Source: Methyloglobulus sp.
GTDB lineage: Bacteria; Pseudomonadota; Gammaproteobacteria; Methylococcales; Methylomonadaceae
NCBI GenBank assembly: GCA_013140405.1
Contig: JABFSV010000273.1
Location: 1-5,835, forward strand
Direction of reading: 5' to 3'
DNA: 5,835 nucleotides
Every line of letters starts with the position of its first letter. Within the stretch, counting starts at the first letter, position 1. The notes under the pieces were generated by a model. It worked only from the letters and a program-made list of their open reading frames with translations, was not told the DNA's origin and did not search any database. The translations under genes were made by a program, and so were the position numbers. Below, in pieces: positions 5,383-5,835 of this stretch.

Positions 5383-5835
5383 TTAATCATGCGCACATGT
5401 GGCGGGCGTACCTTCATTACAAAGATATGCGCTAGTTGACGGGTTATGGTGTGTATCAACATCATCATTAGTGGGCCTACAATGAGTTTGTAATTCATAG
5501 CTTTCAGCGCCACTAGCACTGGCAGCGCCAGTAGCGGTATTTTGCAGTCCGGCCGTTTTGGTAACCTTTACGCAATAAACCCCGCCGGCAGCAATCGGTA
5601 TTAAAGACTGAAGACTAGTGACTGTGTTGCCATCTGGGCTGAATGACCCTGCGACTTGTCCATTTGCACCGACAGCGTCCTGCTGAGTTGTACCACCTGC
5701 GGCCCAATTACAGGTGGTGCCATTCCAAGGGGCGATCCGCACATTCAACACCGGTTTTTGACCAGCCGCTACCGTGGCCTTATCAAGGATAGCGGCGACG
5801 GCTTGGGTATAGGTAAAACCGGCCACTTGGGCACC
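5383..5835 (-). CDS. C-terminal part of an unrecognised, probably secreted Cys-containing protein (5'-truncated by the window)
   Basis: The frame is open from the window edge (GAQVAGFTYTQAVAAILDKA onward); the GTG at 5826 is only an internal candidate, so the true start probably lies outside. About 150 residues are visible. The first part may be helical (YTQAVAAILDKATVAAGQ). It continues as a Gly/Ala/Thr/Ser-rich, probably beta-rich region with NVRIAPWNGTTCNWAAGG and GGVYCVKVTKTAG, then a polar tail ending CNEGTPATCAHD. Five Cys (in TTCNW, VYCVK, THCRP, YLCNE and ATCAH) with few charged residues suggest an extracytoplasmic, disulphide-bonded protein, such as a surface or pilus-associated subunit; I recognise no family. 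A strong intrinsic terminator 74 bases downstream supports this as a real, expressed reading frame. No relation to the 919-residue protein is evident beyond a probable shared extracytoplasmic location. Confidence 0.6.
   Translation of the reverse strand, partial: GAQVAGFTYTQAVAAILDKATVAAGQKPVLNVRIAPWNGTTCNWAAGGTTQQDAVGANGQVAGSFSPDGNTVTSLQSLIPIAAGGVYCVKVTKTAGLQNTATGAASASGAESYELQTHCRPTNDDVDTHHNPSTSAYLCNEGTPATCAHD

Noticed and set aside
5236..5439. Plus-strand open frame of 67 codons
   Set aside because: It crosses the minus-strand terminator hairpin and the end of the opposite gene, with no recognisable domain or ribosome binding site.

Overview
The window looks like a chromosomal segment of a Gram-negative bacterium, probably a gammaproteobacterium. 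The reasons are a well-conserved Mpl peptidoglycan-recycling ligase close to the enterobacterial sequence as I remember it, and a very large outer-membrane beta-barrel protein with a Sec signal peptide and a C-terminal Phe. A methanotroph-like (Methylococcales) host would fit the style of the proteins, but that is inference only.

Layout. Positions 1-1013 (+) hold the 3' three quarters of mpl, cut by the window edge inside its ATP-binding P-loop. Positions about 1014-2203 are a scrapyard of decayed genes. They contain a 34-residue C-terminal shred of an IS1595-type transposase (1081-1185, +) and a 15-bp perfect palindrome (1202-1241). Next is the N-terminal part of a Fic-family gene broken by two in-frame stops (1261-1680, +). 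Converging on it from the other strand are the C-terminal end of a second IS1595/ISXO2-type transposase (1681-1935, -) and the signal peptide plus propeptide of an S8 (subtilisin-like) protease (1936-2203, -). The last two are joined in frame into a chimeric 143-codon reading frame, and the protease start is frameshifted from the rest.

Positions 2259-5018 (-) hold the main intact gene. It encodes a 919-residue outer-membrane protein that appears to be two beta-barrel modules in one chain. An N-terminal DUF3570-like barrel is joined by a His-rich linker to a second transporter-like barrel, which carries a Met-rich stretch and a second His-rich loop. The composition suggests a link to copper or another soft or borderline metal.

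Positions 5019-5382 are non-coding. They hold a 21-bp perfect inverted repeat and a clear Rho-independent terminator. The terminator serves a secreted-looking, unrecognised Cys-containing protein whose C-terminal end occupies 5383-5835 (-). Because of this terminator the 919-residue gene is probably a separate transcription unit.

Functionally, mpl is housekeeping and unrelated to its neighbours. The two-barrel metal-rich protein is the most interesting element. No complete defence system, CRISPR array, tRNA or rRNA is visible.
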